A stretch of DNA of 16,042 nucleotides from CAYNYI01 sp964401455. Its GTDB lineage: Bacteria; Fibrobacterota; OXYB2-FULL-49-7; CAYNYI01. A program made the translations under genes and the position numbers. The stretch is from positions 1 through 16,042 of the forward strand of contig CAYNYI010000071.1 in assembly GCA_964401455.1 (NCBI GenBank). The letters are read 5' to 3'. The notes beneath the pieces were generated by a model. That model saw nothing but the letters and a program-made list of their open reading frames with translations. It was not told the origin of the DNA and did no database searches. Below, in pieces: positions 15,020-16,042 of this stretch. Numbering within the stretch: position 1 is the first letter of the stretch; each line of letters begins with the position of its first letter.

Positions 15020-16042
15020 ATGTTTTCCCGCAATTTCTCGATTTCACCTTCTTCCGTTAATTATATTAATGATGTCTATCATGGTGATGATTCCCGCAGG
15101 GGGTATGGTATTCTTCTTCCGGAACTTTGTTACGGCGGTCAGGATATGGTTGTAATGCAAAATCACACTTCTTTCTTCGATTACAAGAGCATGCCCCGTT
15201 ACAGCACAGTTTCCTGCGGCGCGCATGAGCCTGATGTTTCTTATTCCGTTTCTTCTAAATTCTATGTTTATAATAAATCCGGTGTAACCCTTGCCGAGCT
15301 TAATTCCGAAGGGGTGGATCATGTGAATATCGTTTCCGACGGTGTTGAAGGTATGGTTCGTTTTGAGGATGACGGCAGCAGGAGTGAGTATTATTATCTC
15401 AAGGACCATCTTGGAAGTGTTATAAGTGTTGTTCCTGTAACGGGCCAGAGTTCTTATTCTTCTGCTTTTGCTGCTGAGTATGGGGTTTATGGTGAGTTTG
15501 ATGATTTTGATGCCGGGGAGCTTGCGGTAGCTGATGTTACGGAGAGTTTTACGGGTAAGGAGTTCGAGGGATTTGCCGAAGAAGGCGGGCTGGGTGTCTA
15601 TTATTTTGGCCGAAGGTACTATGATCCGGATGTGGGGATATGGTACTCGATGGATCCAGCTGGGCAGTTTGCTTCCCCTTGGGCATACGCAGGTAACGGT
15701 GCTAATCCCGTTATCATGGTGGATGAGGATGGGGAGTTTCTGTTTGTCGCGATTGGAGCAGCTTTTGCATATGGCTATATAAAGAATGCTGTTAAAACGG
15801 GTGAAGCTGTTTCATGGGACAATTTAAAAGCAGGGGCATGGACAGCTGGTGGTGTGGCAGCTGTTGCAGTAGCTCCAAGTGCTGTCCTAGCGGCTTATGC
15901 TGCTGTCCAAGGGGCAGTAACAGCTTATTCTAATTGTGCAGGTGCGGGGTGTACCGGCGCTGAATATGTTGAACAGTTTATTTATGGTGTCAACACCGAT
16001 TTAATATTTCTCAAAAACGCCGAAAAAAAGTTTCCCATTACA
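15020..16042 (+). CDS. 5'-truncated Rhs/YD-repeat protein with C-terminal tip, running off the window
   Basis: The frame is open from 14942 to the window end without a stop. The first in-frame ATG is at 15020, with no convincing ribosome-binding site. The Rhs core signature is unmistakable: EYYYLKDHLGSVISV (from about 15386), TGKEFEGFAEEGGLGVYYF and RRYYDPDVGIWYSMDPAGQF. It closes with YAGNGANPVIMVDEDGE at about 15694-15738, the usual end of the conserved core. About 100 residues of a different Ala/Gly-rich, partly hydrophobic tip follow (FLFVAIGAAFAYGYIKNA...), then NTDLIFLKNAEKKFPI at the edge. Rhs proteins are large; the YD-repeat shell expected upstream is absent and replaced by the integrase remnant. 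It is either a pseudogene or an orphan Rhs tip. The start is uncertain; Rhs-like sequence probably begins near 14983. Confidence 0.8.
   Translation, partial: MFSRNFSISPSSVNYINDVYHGDDSRRGYGILLPELCYGGQDMVVMQNHTSFFDYKSMPRYSTVSCGAHEPDVSYSVSSKFYVYNKSGVTLAELNSEGVDHVNIVSDGVEGMVRFEDDGSRSEYYYLKDHLGSVISVVPVTGQSSYSSAFAAEYGVYGEFDDFDAGELAVADVTESFTGKEFEGFAEEGGLGVYYFGRRYYDPDVGIWYSMDPAGQFASPWAYAGNGANPVIMVDEDGEFLFVAIGAAFAYGYIKNAVKTGEAVSWDNLKAGAWTAGGVAAVAVAPSAVLAAYAAVQGAVTAYSNCAGAGCTGAEYVEQFIYGVNTDLIFLKNAEKKFPIT

Larger units (their letters stand above)
14513..16042. mobile_element. Remnant of an integrative element at the initiator tRNA (right end outside the window)
   Basis: An integrase 3' fragment next to a tRNA 3' end, followed immediately by a horizontally mobile Rhs-type gene, is the usual look of a decayed genomic island. 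No repeat of the tRNA 3' end (distal attachment site) is visible within the window, so the right limit is unknown. Confidence 0.5.

Noticed and set aside
15044..15409. 121-codon minus-strand frame
   Set aside because: It is antisense to the Rhs-like reading frame, which has recognisable family motifs just downstream and stays open to the window end.

Overview
The window looks like a chromosomal segment from a Gram-negative, outer-membrane bacterium. Three things support this: a TonB-dependent outer-membrane receptor, a TonB/ExbB/ExbD energy system with periplasmic accessories, and a surface beta-propeller protein ending in a FlgD-like/type IX secretion (T9SS) type-A sorting domain. The T9SS-type tail, the carboxypeptidase-regulatory-like domain on the receptor, and the paired DUF4249-like lipoprotein fit the Fibrobacterota-Chlorobi-Bacteroidota (FCB) supergroup or a neighbouring candidate phylum. 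The lineage is inferred from gene content only. No rRNA or taxonomic marker lies in the window.

Left part (1-5753). A secreted two-propeller protein with a C-terminal sorting domain (PorZ-like layout) reads rightward. It converges, across 12 bp, on a leftward tandem AAA+ ATPase in which only the first ATPase module keeps all catalytic motifs. Upstream of the ATPase, on the same strand, is an ElyC/YdcF-type DUF218 membrane protein that starts with TTG. The 173-bp gap between these two holds a palindrome and a spaced direct repeat that look like an operator region.

Central part (5883-14365). Eight rightward genes are packed with gaps of 19 bp or less or short overlaps, apparently one operon. 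In order they are: TonB-dependent receptor, DUF4249-like lipoprotein, periplasmic DUF3450 coiled-coil protein, TtpC-like long MotA/TolQ/ExbB protein, short ExbB, ExbD, short TonB, and a periplasmic TPR protein. The last six match the known order of the Vibrio TonB2/TtpC system. Here the motor is joined directly to a receptor and its lipoprotein partner, so a single transcript could encode both the outer-membrane gate and the machine that powers it.

Right part (14366-16042). An initiator tRNA-Met gene has its own sigma70-like promoter and a strong intrinsic terminator. About 80 bp beyond it lies the 3' end of a tyrosine-recombinase gene on the minus strand. This remnant is joined at about position 14980 to the 3' part of an Rhs/YD-repeat gene on the plus strand, which runs off the window with no stop codon. 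Both genes are cut in their 5' portions at the same point. This looks like the scar of an integrative element inserted at the tRNA, carrying an Rhs polymorphic-toxin-type C-terminus whose end is outside the window.
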